DNA of 31,877 nt from an uncultured Acidimicrobiia bacterium (GTDB taxonomy: Bacteria > Actinomycetota > Acidimicrobiia > IMCC26256 > CALEDW01): assembly GCA_937949585.1 (NCBI GenBank), contig CALEDW010000106.1:1-31877 (forward strand), in the 5' to 3' direction. Positions 21,942 to 30,905 of this stretch are shown piece after piece (position 1 is the stretch's first letter; each line of letters starts with the position of its first letter). Made by a program: the position numbers and the translations under genes. The notes under the pieces were generated by a model. That model ran no database searches and had not been told where the DNA came from. It saw only the letters and a list, made by a program, of their open reading frames with translations.

Positions 21942-24278
21942 GTGATCCCCGCCCTCATCGCCTGGCATGCGCTGGTGGCCTCGGCGGCCCCGGTGCTGGC
22001 CCGCCGCCTCGGCCGGCGGGTCTTCCTGTGGTGCGCGCTGGCGCCGGCGGTGACGCTGGGCTGGATCGTCGCCGTGGCACCGAAGGTGCGCGCCGGCGAT
22101 CCGGCCACCGCGTCCATCCGATGGGTGCCCGCCCTCGGGCTCGAGCTCGGGTTCCGCATGGACGGCTTCGGCCTGCTCATGGCCGGGGTGGTGGCCGGGA
22201 TCGGGCTGCTGGTGTTCGCCTACGCGAGGTCGTACTTCGCGGGTCACGAGCACCCGAAGCTCGGTGCGCTCGGCGCCCATCTGGTCGGCTTCGCCGGCGC
22301 GATGTTCGGGTTGGTGACCGCCGACAACGTGTTCGCGCTGTTCGTGTTCTGGGAACTCACCGCCGTGTTCTCGTTCCTGCTCATCGGATTCGAGGACACC
22401 AAGGGTTCGGCGCGGGGTGCCGCCCGCGAGGCCTTGCTCATCACCTCCCTGGGCGGTCTGGCGCTGCTGGCCGGTCTCGTGTTGCTCACCCAGGCCGCCG
22501 GCCGCGCGTCGCTGGCCGAGATCCTGGCCTCCCCGCCCCGGGGGGGAACGGTCACCGCCGCGCTGGTGCTGGTGGTGGTCGGCGCCGCGACGAAGTCGGC
22601 GCAGGTGCCGTTCCACTCCTGGCTCCCGGCGGCGATGGAGGCCCCCACGCCGGTGAGCGCCTACCTGCACTCGGCCACCATGGTGAAGGCGGGGGTCTAC
22701 CTGGTGGCCCGCTTCGCACCGGCCTACGGCGCCACCGGTGTGTGGAGGCCGTTGGTGATCGGGATCGGGTTGGCCACCATGCTCGTCGGCGGGTACCGGG
22801 CGCTGCGTCAGCACGACCTGAAGCTGCTGCTGGCCTTCGGCACCATCAGCCAGCTCGGGTTCCTGTTCGTGGTGTTCGGTGCGGGCACCCCGACCGCGAC
22901 CAAGGCGGGCACCGCCGTGCTGCTGGCCCACGCCCTGTTCAAGGCCGCGCTGTTCCTCGTCACCGGGATCATCGACCATCAGGCCCACACCCGCGACATC
23001 CGTCGGCTCGACGGGATCGGCCGCCACCACCGACTGCTGGCCGCCACCGGCATCGCCGCCGCGGCGTCGATGGCCGGGATCCCGCTGAGTTTCGGGTTCG
23101 TGGCCAAGGAGCTGGCCCTGGAGACCTGGATCGACGGTCCGTTCGCCGGTCCGGGCAACGCCGCGGTGCTGGCCGGGGTGGTGGTGGCGTCGATGCTGAC
23201 CGTGGCCTACAGCGCCCGGTTCGTCTGGGGGGCCTTCGCCGCCAAGGGTGCGTTCCCGGGTGCTCGCGCCGTGGGGGCCGACATGCCGGCCCCGTCGCTC
23301 GCGTTCCTGGCCCCGGCCGCACTGCCCGCCGCCGCCGGGGTGCTGTTCGGTCTGGTGCCGGGTCGGATCGGCTCGCTCGTCGTCGACGCCGCCGCCGCGC
23401 TGGGCTCGGTGGCGGCAAAGGGCCCGGCCGGCGCCGGCCTCGAGCTGTGGCACGGGTTCACCCCGGCGCTCGGCCTGTCGGCGCTCGTGCTCACCGGCGG
23501 CGGTGTGCTGGTGGCCGCTCGGCGCCGGGTGGAGCGCCTGCAGACCGATGCCCCCTCGCCGGTCGGTGCCGCCACCGGCTACCAGCGCAGCCTCGAGTGG
23601 CTCAACCTCGTCGCCGATCGCACCACCGCGGTGCTGCAGAACGGATCGCTGCCCACCTACGTCGCGGTCGTGACCATCACCGTGGTCGTGGTGCCCGGGG
23701 CGGTGCTGGTGCGGCACCTGCAGGTCCCCGACGGGCTGGTGGCGGCCGAGTCGTGGGTACAGCTCGCGGTGGTCGGGCTGCTGGCCGTGGCGGTCGGTGC
23801 GCTCGTGCGCATCCACCGGCGCTTCGCCGCGGTGCTGCTCGTCGGCGCGGTCGGGTTCCTCGTCGCCGGGTTGTTCGTCCTCCAGGGCGGCGCCGACCTG
23901 GCCCTCACCCTGGTGCTCATCGAGACCCTGGGGATCGTGATCTTCGTCCTGGTGCTGCGCCACCTCCCCGAACGGTTCCGGGCCCCGGTGGGTCGGGGAG
24001 TGGTCGCCGCCCGGGCCGCGGTGGCCGTGGCCGGCGGGGTGTTCGTGACCGGGTTCCTGCTCACCGCCGGCGCGGCCCGCACCGCAGCGCCGGTCGGTGA
24101 AGCGCTGATCGACCAGGCCCTGCCCCTGGGGGGCGGGCGCAACGTGGTGAACGTGATCCTCACCGACTTCCGGGCGTTGGACACGCTCGGGGAGATCTCC
24201 GTGCTGCTCGTGGCCGCCCTCGGGATCGGGGCGCTGGTGACGGCAGGGCGTGGTCGCAGCCGGGAGGAGCAGCGGTGA
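21942..24278 (+). CDS. mrpA: Na+(Li+,K+)/H+ antiporter subunit A with fused MbhD/E-like tail
   Basis: A 778-residue polytopic subunit of the Mrp/Mnh antiporter, homologous to complex I NuoL. Conserved parts include DNVFALFVFWELTAVFSFLLIG (channel Glu in FWEL), VPFHSWLPAAMEAPTPVSAYLHSATMVKAGVYL (lysine channel helices) and HALFKAALFLVTGIIDHQ. The C-terminal part carries the MbhD/DUF4040-like segment (ALTLVLIETLGIVIFVLVLRHLP) and MbhE (NVILTDFRALDTLGEI), the usual full-length MrpA. GTG at 21942 starts the protein; the ribosome site is weak (ACGGAG about 14 bases upstream), fitting control by the structured leader. Confidence 0.95.
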   Translation: MIPALIAWHALVASAAPVLARRLGRRVFLWCALAPAVTLGWIVAVAPKVRAGDPATASIRWVPALGLELGFRMDGFGLLMAGVVAGIGLLVFAYARSYFAGHEHPKLGALGAHLVGFAGAMFGLVTADNVFALFVFWELTAVFSFLLIGFEDTKGSARGAAREALLITSLGGLALLAGLVLLTQAAGRASLAEILASPPRGGTVTAALVLVVVGAATKSAQVPFHSWLPAAMEAPTPVSAYLHSATMVKAGVYLVARFAPAYGATGVWRPLVIGIGLATMLVGGYRALRQHDLKLLLAFGTISQLGFLFVVFGAGTPTATKAGTAVLLAHALFKAALFLVTGIIDHQAHTRDIRRLDGIGRHHRLLAATGIAAAASMAGIPLSFGFVAKELALETWIDGPFAGPGNAAVLAGVVVASMLTVAYSARFVWGAFAAKGAFPGARAVGADMPAPSLAFLAPAALPAAAGVLFGLVPGRIGSLVVDAAAALGSVAAKGPAGAGLELWHGFTPALGLSALVLTGGGVLVAARRRVERLQTDAPSPVGAATGYQRSLEWLNLVADRTTAVLQNGSLPTYVAVVTITVVVVPGAVLVRHLQVPDGLVAAESWVQLAVVGLLAVAVGALVRIHRRFAAVLLVGAVGFLVAGLFVLQGGADLALTLVLIETLGIVIFVLVLRHLPERFRAPVGRGVVAARAAVAVAGGVFVTGFLLTAGAARTAAPVGEALIDQALPLGGGRNVVNVILTDFRALDTLGEISVLLVAALGIGALVTAGRGRSREEQR

Positions 24279-24706
24279 CGGGTCCGTCGCGCTCACCGAT
24301 CCTCGACGTCGGCTCCCGGGCCGTCTTCCACACGGTGCTGGTGGTGGCCGTCTACCTGTTGTGCTCGGGCCACAACGCACCCGGCGGCGGCTTCATCGCC
24401 GGTCTGGTCGCCGGCGCCGCGTTCGTGCTCCTCGATGCCGCCAACGACTTCGACCCCGCGGCCCGACGGGGTCGCCTGCCCCCCGAGGTGCTGCTCGGCG
24501 CCGGGCTCGCCGTGGCCGCCGCGACCGGGCTGACCTCCCTGGCGGCCGGCGCCACGTTCCTCGAGTCCGACTTCGTGTCGCTCAGCCTGCCCGGGTTCGG
24601 CACGGTGAAGGCGACCACGGCCCTGGTCTTCGACGTGGGGGTGTTCCTCCTGGTGCTCGGCATGGTCCTGGCCGTCGTCGACCGGCTGGGGGAGGAGCCC
24701 GAGTGA
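24275..24706 (+). CDS. mrpB: Antiporter subunit MrpB (MnhB)
   Basis: A 143-residue membrane protein with four helices. The family motif HNAPGGGFIAGLVAGAAFVLLD follows the first helix, and VFDVGVFLLVLGMVLAVVDRL is the last. It belongs to the membrane core of the Mrp complex. The GTG start overlaps the mrpA stop (GTGA), with GGGAGGAG just upstream. Confidence 0.94.
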   Translation: MTGPSRSPILDVGSRAVFHTVLVVAVYLLCSGHNAPGGGFIAGLVAGAAFVLLDAANDFDPAARRGRLPPEVLLGAGLAVAAATGLTSLAAGATFLESDFVSLSLPGFGTVKATTALVFDVGVFLLVLGMVLAVVDRLGEEPE

Positions 24707-25065
24707 GCCTGGCGCTGGCGGTGGCGGCCGGGATCCTGGTCTCCGGCGGGCTGTACCTCGTGCTGCAGCGCACCCTCACCCGGGTGGTGCTCGGGTTCGG
24801 GCTGCTCAGCCACGGGGCCAACCTCGTGCTGCTGGCGGCCGGGGGCCGGGCCGGGGCGGTGCCGCTCGTCGACGGTCGCCGGGGCATGGCCGACCCGCTG
24901 GTGCAGGCGATGATCCTCACCGCGATCGTCATCACGTTCGGGATCACCGCGTTCCTGCTCGCCCTGGCCTACCGGTCGTGGCAGCTCACCCGCGACGACC
25001 AGGTCGAGGACGACCGGGAAGATCGCCGGATCGCCCGGCTGGCCACCCGGCGGGGGCGGAGGTGA
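24703..25065 (+). CDS. mrpC: Antiporter subunit MrpC (MnhC, NuoK-like)
   Basis: A 120-residue, three-helix protein homologous to NuoK. Landmarks are GLYLVLQRTLTRVVLGFGLLSHGANLVLLAAG and ADPLVQAMILTAIVITFGITAFLLALAYR. A charged tail (DDQVEDDREDRR) lies in the cytoplasm. The GTG overlaps the mrpB stop and follows GGGGGAGGAG. Confidence 0.94.
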   Translation: MSLALAVAAGILVSGGLYLVLQRTLTRVVLGFGLLSHGANLVLLAAGGRAGAVPLVDGRRGMADPLVQAMILTAIVITFGITAFLLALAYRSWQLTRDDQVEDDREDRRIARLATRRGRR

Positions 25066-26543
25066 ACGCGCTCCTGGCCCTGCCGGTCGGTCTGCCGGTG
25101 GCCGGGGCGGCACTCGCGTTGCTGTGTCGGCGAAGCCGGCCGGCTCAGCGGGCGATCAGCACCGGGGTGCTCGTGGCGGTGACCGGGGTGGCGCTGGTGC
25201 TGCTGCGGGAGGTGGAGGCATCCGGTCCGGTCGCCGGGCAGATCGGCGGGTTGGCGGCACCGTTGGGGATCACGCTGGTCGCCGACCTGTTCAGCGCGCT
25301 GATGCTCGTGTTCGCCTCGGTGACCGTGCTGACGGTGCTCGTCTACGCCGTCGGCCAGCGGGGGACCGACGTGCACCGCGGGGTGTTCCACCCCGTGTAC
25401 CTGCTCCTGACGGCCGGGGTCTGCTTGGCGGTGCTCACCGGCGACCTGTTCAACCTGTTCGTCGCGGTCGAGGTGATGCTCGCCGCCAGCTACGTGCTCA
25501 TCACCTTGGGGGCCACCCGGGAGCAGGTGCGCTCGGGCATGACCTACGTGGTGGTCAACCTGTTGGCCTCCACCCTGCTGCTCGTGGCCATCGGGCTGGT
25601 GTACGCCGCCACCGGCACGGTGAACCTGGCCGACCTGAGCGTGAAGCTGGGGGATGTTCCCGGCGGGCTGCGCCTCGCCCTCGCGCTCCTGTTCTTCGTG
25701 GTGCTCGGGGTGAAGGCCGCGATCTTCCCGCTGTTCTTCTGGCTGCCCGACGCCTACCCCACCGCACCCACCCCGGTGACGGCGGTGTTCGCGGGGCTGC
25801 TCACCAAGGTGGGGGTGTACCTGGTGATCCGGGTGGAGACCCTGCTGTTCCGCCCGGCGTTCCCCGGCCCGTCCACCCTGATCCTGGCCGTCGCCGCGAT
25901 CACCATGCTCGTCGGCGTCCTCGGGGCCATCGCACAGAACGACATCAAGCGGATCCTCAGCTTCCACATCGTGAGCCAGATCGGGTACATGGTCTTCGGG
26001 CTCGGGTTGTTCAGCCTGGCCGGGATCGCCGGCGCGGTGTTCTTCGTGCTGAACCAGATCGTGGTGAAGACGTCGCTGTTCCTCGTCTGCGGCCTGGTGG
26101 AGCACGCCACCGGCACCGGGTCGCTGGCCCGCGTGAGCGGCCTGGCCCGGCGGTCGCCGCTGCTGGCGGCGCTGTTCCTGCTGCCCGCGTTGAGCCTCGC
26201 CGGGGTCCCGCCGCTGGGAGGCTTCGTCCCCAAGCTGGCGTTGGTGGAGGCCGGCTTCGCGCTCGACCGGTGGGCGGTGGCAGCCGCCGGGCTGCTCGCC
26301 GGGCTGCTCACCTTGTTCTCGATGACCAAGATCTGGACCGGGGCGTTCTGGGGGAACCCCGAACCGGCCGCCGCCGGGGAGCGACTGCAGCTCCCCGGGA
26401 TCATGGTGGGGGCCACCGCGGTGCTGGTGGCCGCGACGCTGGCGGTGGGTGTGGCCGCCCGGCCCCTCTACGACCTGTCGGAACGGGCCGCGGCCGAGCT
26501 GCTGCGCCCCGACGGGTACGTCGTGGAGGTGCTGGGCCGGTGA
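25062..26543 (+). CDS. mrpD: Antiporter subunit MrpD (NuoM/N-like)
   Basis: A 493-residue polytopic subunit homologous to NuoM/NuoN and one of the two proton-channel-like parts of Mrp. It holds TGDLFNLFVAVEVMLAASYVLI (channel Glu in VEVM), GVKAAIFPLFFWLPDAYPTAPTPVTAVFAGLLTKVGVYLVIR (channel Lys) and ILSFHIVSQIGYMVFGLGL. The start is GTG at 25062, overlapping the mrpC stop; the longer in-frame reading back to 24978 adds out-of-family residues and overlaps mrpC. Confidence 0.95.
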   Translation: MNALLALPVGLPVAGAALALLCRRSRPAQRAISTGVLVAVTGVALVLLREVEASGPVAGQIGGLAAPLGITLVADLFSALMLVFASVTVLTVLVYAVGQRGTDVHRGVFHPVYLLLTAGVCLAVLTGDLFNLFVAVEVMLAASYVLITLGATREQVRSGMTYVVVNLLASTLLLVAIGLVYAATGTVNLADLSVKLGDVPGGLRLALALLFFVVLGVKAAIFPLFFWLPDAYPTAPTPVTAVFAGLLTKVGVYLVIRVETLLFRPAFPGPSTLILAVAAITMLVGVLGAIAQNDIKRILSFHIVSQIGYMVFGLGLFSLAGIAGAVFFVLNQIVVKTSLFLVCGLVEHATGTGSLARVSGLARRSPLLAALFLLPALSLAGVPPLGGFVPKLALVEAGFALDRWAVAAAGLLAGLLTLFSMTKIWTGAFWGNPEPAAAGERLQLPGIMVGATAVLVAATLAVGVAARPLYDLSERAAAELLRPDGYVVEVLGR

Positions 26544-27058
26544 AGGGTCGGGCGCTGGTCGTCCTGTGGCTGGCCGTGGTGTGGGTGGCGCTGTGGGGTG
26601 CACCGTCGGTGCCGAACCTGGTCGTCGGGGTGGGCTTGGGGGTGCTGCTGGCCCTGCGCTACCCGCTGCGGGGCTTCCCCCCGGTGGCGCGCCCCCGGGC
26701 GGTGCTGTACCTGGGGGTCACCTTCGCCGTCGACCTCGTCGCCTCGTCCCTCGAGGTGGCCCGGGAGGTCCTCAGCCGCCGGCCCCGGCTGCGGGAGGGG
26801 ATCGTGGCGGTGCCGATCCACTGCCCCACCCGGGTCCTGGGGATGCTGGTGGCCAACATGGTGTCGCTCACGCCCGGGACCCTCACCGTCGACGTCGCCG
26901 ACGGCGGGCGGACGCTGTACATCCACGTGCTGCGCCTGCGGGATCCCGGGGCGGTACGGGCCTCGGTGCAGGCGCTGGAGCGCCGTGCGGTGGCGGCATT
27001 CGGCACCCGGGAGGCGCGGCAAGCCGTCCGGGAGCCCCCGACCCGGGGAGCGGGGTGA
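26540..27058 (+). CDS. mrpE: Antiporter subunit MrpE
   Basis: A 172-residue protein: two N-terminal helices (ALVVLWLAVVWVALWG and PNLVVGVGLGVLLALRY), a third near VLYLGVTFAVDLVASSLEVA, and a cytoplasmic domain with ANMVSLTPGTLTVDVADGGRTLYIHVL, the typical MrpE motif. GTG at 26540 overlaps the mrpD stop. The tail (QAVREPPTRGAG) is unconserved. Confidence 0.93.
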   Translation: MKGRALVVLWLAVVWVALWGAPSVPNLVVGVGLGVLLALRYPLRGFPPVARPRAVLYLGVTFAVDLVASSLEVAREVLSRRPRLREGIVAVPIHCPTRVLGMLVANMVSLTPGTLTVDVADGGRTLYIHVLRLRDPGAVRASVQALERRAVAAFGTREARQAVREPPTRGAG

Positions 27059-27327
27059 TGACGACCGGCGTGCTCACCGGGGCCGCCACCGTGCTGCTGG
27101 TCGGCGCGGTGGCCCTGCACTTGCTGCGGATCGTGCGGCGCGACTCGTCGCTGGCCGACCGGGTGGTCGCGGTCGACTCGGCGCTCATCGCCTTCGTAGG
27201 TCTCCTGGCCGTGCTCACCGCCTCCTCCGGCCGGGCCGATCACGCCGACCTGGTGCTGGTGATCTCGTTGCTGGCGTTCATCGGCACGGTCACCGTCGCC
27301 CGCTACATCGAACGGAGGGGCGCATGA
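27058..27327 (+). CDS. mrpF: Antiporter subunit MrpF
   Basis: An 89-residue, three-helix subunit: TTGVLTGAATVLLVGAVALHLLRIV, then the motif SLADRVVAVDSALIAFVGLLAVLTA and a last helix to ARYIERRG. Its ATG shares one base with the mrpE stop (TGATG); a GTG three bases earlier is possible. The conserved ADRVVAVD loop is diagnostic. Confidence 0.93.
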   Translation: MTTGVLTGAATVLLVGAVALHLLRIVRRDSSLADRVVAVDSALIAFVGLLAVLTASSGRADHADLVLVISLLAFIGTVTVARYIERRGA

Positions 27328-27710
27328 GCGTGCTCGACGCGATCGGGGGGACGCTGATGGTGGCGGGGGCGGCGCTGTCGCTGCTGGCGGCGATCGGCCT
27401 CCACCGCTTCCCCGACGTGTTCGCCCGCATGCACGCGGCCACCAAGCCCGCCACCCTGGGGCTGGTGCTGCTCGTGGCCGGCGCCGCGGCGGTGGTTGAG
27501 CAAGGGTCGGTGGGCCTCAAGCTGGGGCTCGCCGCCGCGTTGCAGTTCATCACCGCCCCGGTGGCGTCCCACATGGTGGGGCGGTCCGCCTACCGGTCGG
27601 GAACGCCGCTCAGCCCCGACACCGTCCTCGACGAGCTGGCCGGCCGGTCGGGCCGCCCCGACCGGCCGCCGCCCGAACCGCCCGCCGCCGGGGACGCCGG
27701 GATCGCCTGA
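27324..27710 (+). CDS. mrpG: Antiporter subunit MrpG
   Basis: A 128-residue, three-helix subunit. IGGTLMVAGAALSLLAAIGLHRFPDVFARMHAATKPATLGLVLLV is the family core, with the motif RFPDVFARMHAATK. A Pro-rich cytoplasmic tail follows. The ATG overlaps the mrpF stop (ATGA). It ends the operon mrpABCDEFG, complete and in the standard order. Confidence 0.94.
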   Translation: MSVLDAIGGTLMVAGAALSLLAAIGLHRFPDVFARMHAATKPATLGLVLLVAGAAAVVEQGSVGLKLGLAAALQFITAPVASHMVGRSAYRSGTPLSPDTVLDELAGRSGRPDRPPPEPPAAGDAGIA

Positions 27711-27711
27711 A

Positions 27712-27769
27712 CCGGGGCGGCCGGCTCACCCGAGTGGCAGGAGCCGGGCGGGCCGGGGCGGCCGGCTCA
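27712..27769. repeat. 17-bp direct repeat at the sigma-factor stop
   Basis: CCGGGGCGGCCGGCTCA occurs at 27712–27728 and 27753–27769. The second copy contains the sigma-factor stop codon (TCA on plus). A short local duplication in the gap between the converging mrpG and sigma genes; no terminator hairpin with a T-run is visible. Confidence 0.7.
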
Positions 27770-28711
27770 GCCGGCCAGGAGGTCCCGGGCCCGCTGCTCC
27801 ACCGACGGGTGGCGCAGCCGGGCCAGGGCCCGCATCTCCAACTGGCGGACCCGTTCCCGACCCAGGTCGACCACCTCGGCCACCTCGGCCGGCGTTCGGG
27901 GCTCACCGCGGTCGAGGCCGTAGAGCAGCACGAGGACCTGCCGCTCACGCTCGTCGAGCACCTCGAGGAGGCGGGCCACCTCGTCGGGCAGTGCCGCCCG
28001 GATCGCCTCGTCGGCGGGGTCGGCGGCGTTGCGGTCCTCGACGAGGTCGCCGAACTCGGTCTCACCGTCCTCGCCGACCGGCACCTCCAGCGAGACCGGG
28101 TCGGCGAGGTGGTCGAGCAGGTCCCGCACCCGGGTGATCGAAAGATCGGCCTCCACGGCCAGCTCCTCGACGTCGGGGGCGCGCCCCTCCCGCTCCTCGA
28201 TCTCCCGGTACGCCCGCCGCAACCGGGCCAGTTCGTCGCCGGCCTGCGCGGGCAACCGGATCGTCCGGCCGGTGTTGGCGATGCCCCGCTGGATCGCCTG
28301 GCGGATCCACCAGGTGGCGTAGGTGGAGAACTTGAACCCCTTGCGCCAGTCGAACTTCTCGACCGCGTGCATCAGCCCGAGGTTGCCCTCCTGCACCAGG
28401 TCGAGCAGCGGCAGACCCGAGGCCTGGTAGCGCTTGGCGATCGAGACCACGAGCCGCAGGTTGCACAGCACGAAGGTCCGCTCGGCCTCCTCACCCTCCC
28501 GGGCGAGCCGCTCCAGTTCGCGCCGACGGGCCCGGTACGACCTGGGGGTCCGCTCGAGCTCGGCGCGCGCCGCCCGGCCCGCCTCGATGGTCTGGGCGAG
28601 GCGGACCTCGTCGTCCTTGGTCAGCAAGGGGTGCTGACCGATCTCGTCGAGGTACAGGCGGACGAGGTCCTCGTCGGACTCGTTGCGCTGGATGGTCTGG
28701 GTTCGGGCCAT
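27767..28711 (-). CDS. Sigma-70 family RNA polymerase sigma factor (primary-like)
   Basis: A 314-residue sigma factor. Region 1.2 is DLVRLYLDEIGQHPLLTKDDEVRLAQ. Region 2 is LCNLRLVVSIAKRYQASGLPLLDLVQEGNLGLMHAVEKFDWRKGFKFSTYATWWIRQAIQR. Region 3 follows (GDELARLRRAYREIEEREGR…), and region 4 ends with the helix-turn-helix RTPAEVAEVVDLGRERVRQLEMRALARLR. No long acidic region 1.1 is present, so this is a short primary-like or group 2 factor (SigB/HrdB relatives); which one cannot be settled without the rest of the genome. ATG at 28711 opens a short tail before region 1.2. The region 4.2 arginines match those reading consensus -35 elements. Confidence 0.93.
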   Translation of the reverse strand: MARTQTIQRNESDEDLVRLYLDEIGQHPLLTKDDEVRLAQTIEAGRAARAELERTPRSYRARRRELERLAREGEEAERTFVLCNLRLVVSIAKRYQASGLPLLDLVQEGNLGLMHAVEKFDWRKGFKFSTYATWWIRQAIQRGIANTGRTIRLPAQAGDELARLRRAYREIEEREGRAPDVEELAVEADLSITRVRDLLDHLADPVSLEVPVGEDGETEFGDLVEDRNAADPADEAIRAALPDEVARLLEVLDERERQVLVLLYGLDRGEPRTPAEVAEVVDLGRERVRQLEMRALARLRHPSVEQRARDLLAG

Positions 28712-28942
28712 GTCGCTCCCGGCCGTTCGGCCAGCCCCGCTGCGTCCTGGGCGGGGCGTTCTCGATTCCTGGTACGGGACACCGGCCCGGGCCGGACGCC
28801 GACGGGCCCGGACCGCGCCTGCCCCATACCCCCATCGTCACACGTAGGGGCGGCATTGCTCCAACCGCGCGCCCACCCGGATTGTTCCCCAGGCCCGGGC
28901 CGATCCGGGGGATCCCTGCCGAGGGCCGGGCCGGCCGGTCGC
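28712..28942 (-). promoter_or_regulatory. 231-bp upstream region of the sigma-factor gene
   Basis: The gap between the acyltransferase stop and the sigma-factor ATG. It has less GC-biased stretches near 28840–28865 and 28878–28890, where a promoter toward the sigma gene is most likely. I could not assign a convincing -35/-10 pair, and no ORF or recognisable RNA is visible. Confidence 0.3.
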
Positions 28943-30868
28943 TCAGGGCTCGGTGTGCTGGTGGATGAGCTCGGCGTAGAGCTGCGCGCCGTGAGGGCGG
29001 AGATGATAGCCGTCGGTCCAGAAGATGTCGGGTCGGGCGCTCCCCACGGCGTGCCAGTCCAGCAGCCGCGCGTTGGGGTGGCGCCGGACCCCGTCGGCCA
29101 GCACCGCGTTGTCGGGTCCCTCCCAGCGGCGGGGCACCTTGAGGTTCACGATCACCACCCGGGGGCGGTCGGCGAGGACCTCCATGAGGGCGTCGAACTG
29201 CGCCGTCGTGATCAGCCCGTTCGTACCCATGTGGACGACCACCACCGGGGACAGCCGGCCCTGGTCGCGCAGACCCCGGAGGATGTCGATCGCGGTACCG
29301 AAGTGCCGGCTCACGGCGGCGTCCACGAGGATGTCCCCGCCGAAGCGCTGCTCGAGGGCGGCCTTGGCGCCCAGCATCACCGAGTCGCCCACGGCGGTGA
29401 CCCGCGGCACCCCCGCGGGCGGGACCGGCGGGGCCGCCCGCCCGGCCGGTCCGTTCACCGGGACCGTGGCCGGGGACGTCGGGTCGGCCTCGGGGCGGGG
29501 GGCCATCTCGGCCGATGCGGCCCGGGCGTCGAAGCCGGGGGGCAGCGGGGCGGGGCGGCCGCTGGTCAGGCCCACCCCGGCGAGCACCACCGCCAGCACC
29601 GCCGCCCCGCCGAGCTCGGCGGTCCGGGCCCACAACCGCCGTCGTTCCGGGCCGACGGTCGTGCGCAGCGCGGTGAACCACTCGCCGAGGCGCCCTTGAC
29701 GCACCGGCTGCTCCACGTAGCGGTAGGACACCTCGGCCACCGCGGCGGTGAGGGCGAGGCGCAGCGCGAGGTTGGCGGTACCGGTGAGCGGCACGTCGAG
29801 CTGCGGACGGGTCACCATGAAGATCGGGAAGTGCCAGAGGTACAGCCCGTACGACCGTTCCCCGATCCAGCGCAGCGGCCGGCGGTCGAGCGCCCGCCCG
29901 ACGGGTCCGCCGGGATGCACCGCGGCGGCGATGAGCAGCGCCGTGACGAGCGCGCAGCACAGGAACCCGCCCCGGTACAAGAACGGGGAGAACTCGCTCA
30001 GGCGGGCGAACAGCCACACCAGCCCGGCGAGGCCGGCGGCCCCGGCACCGATCAGGGCGGCCCGGCCCCGGGGCGGGACCCGGGGGGCGAGGTGCCACGG
30101 CGACCAGACCATGGCCAGCGCCGCGCCGATGAGCAGGGCGGCGGCCCGGGTGTCGGTGCCGAAGTACACCCGGGACGGGTCGGCGGCCAGCGGGTAGCCC
30201 CGCACGATCGCCGGCACCGCCATGGCCAGCGTGGACAGCGCGGCGCCGGTGAGCGTGGCCACCAGCATCGGCCGGCGTCGCCCGCCCCAGAGGCGCAGCA
30301 TCCCGACGAGCAGCAGCGGCCAGGCCAGGTAGAACTGCTCCTCCACGGCCAACGACCACAGGTGCCCCAACAACGGCGGGCGTCCGGCCGCCTCGAAGTA
30401 CGAGGCGTCGACGGCGATCAGCCACCAGTTCGTGACGTAGGTGAGTGCGGCGAGCACGTCGCCGCGCAGGCGGGCGATGGTGTCGGGCAGGAACACCACC
30501 GAGTAGATGGACGTGACGGCGAGCAGCAGGAACAGGGCGGGCAGGAGGCGCCGCGCCCGCCGGAGCCAGAAGGCACCGAGCGCGACCCGCCCCGTGCGAC
30601 GCCGCTCCCGCAGCAGCAGCGTGGTGATGAGATACCCGCTGATCACGAAGAACACCTCGACCCCGAGGAACCCGCCGGGGATCCACGGCAGCTCGGCGTG
30701 GTAGGCCAGGACCGCGCCCACCGCGATCGCCCGGAGGCCGTCGAGCCCGGGGATGTGGGCGAGCGGAGCGGCCAGGCGGGTCGGGGCCGCGGCCGGGTGC
30801 ACCGCCGCGACCCGGCGCGGGCCGTCGGTCGCCGGGCGCGTGACGACGGACGACCGCGACGGGGTCAC
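28943..30868 (-). CDS. Membrane acyltransferase (family 3) with C-terminal SGNH domain
   Basis: A 641-residue OafA/YrhL-type O-acyltransferase. After about 38 leader residues the acyltransferase-3 core begins with IPGLDGLRAIAVGAVLAYHAELPWIPGGFLGVEVFFVISGYLIT, including the catalytic His in AYHAE, and carries LWSLAVEEQFYLAWPLLL. About ten helices follow, to roughly residue 430. The outer C-terminal SGNH domain has the Ser in VGDSVMLG, the Asn in HMGTNGL and DGYHLRPHG as the Asp/His pair. Such proteins acetylate wall or surface glycans, the SGNH part completing transfer outside. The target is unknown. GTG start; it lies 37 bases after pgi on the same strand. Confidence 0.93.
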   Translation of the reverse strand: MTPSRSSVVTRPATDGPRRVAAVHPAAAPTRLAAPLAHIPGLDGLRAIAVGAVLAYHAELPWIPGGFLGVEVFFVISGYLITTLLLRERRRTGRVALGAFWLRRARRLLPALFLLLAVTSIYSVVFLPDTIARLRGDVLAALTYVTNWWLIAVDASYFEAAGRPPLLGHLWSLAVEEQFYLAWPLLLVGMLRLWGGRRRPMLVATLTGAALSTLAMAVPAIVRGYPLAADPSRVYFGTDTRAAALLIGAALAMVWSPWHLAPRVPPRGRAALIGAGAAGLAGLVWLFARLSEFSPFLYRGGFLCCALVTALLIAAAVHPGGPVGRALDRRPLRWIGERSYGLYLWHFPIFMVTRPQLDVPLTGTANLALRLALTAAVAEVSYRYVEQPVRQGRLGEWFTALRTTVGPERRRLWARTAELGGAAVLAVVLAGVGLTSGRPAPLPPGFDARAASAEMAPRPEADPTSPATVPVNGPAGRAAPPVPPAGVPRVTAVGDSVMLGAKAALEQRFGGDILVDAAVSRHFGTAIDILRGLRDQGRLSPVVVVHMGTNGLITTAQFDALMEVLADRPRVVIVNLKVPRRWEGPDNAVLADGVRRHPNARLLDWHAVGSARPDIFWTDGYHLRPHGAQLYAELIHQHTEP

Positions 30869-30905
30869 CGCCCCATTCTCCCCGACCGGTCCGGTGCGCG
30901 ATGGA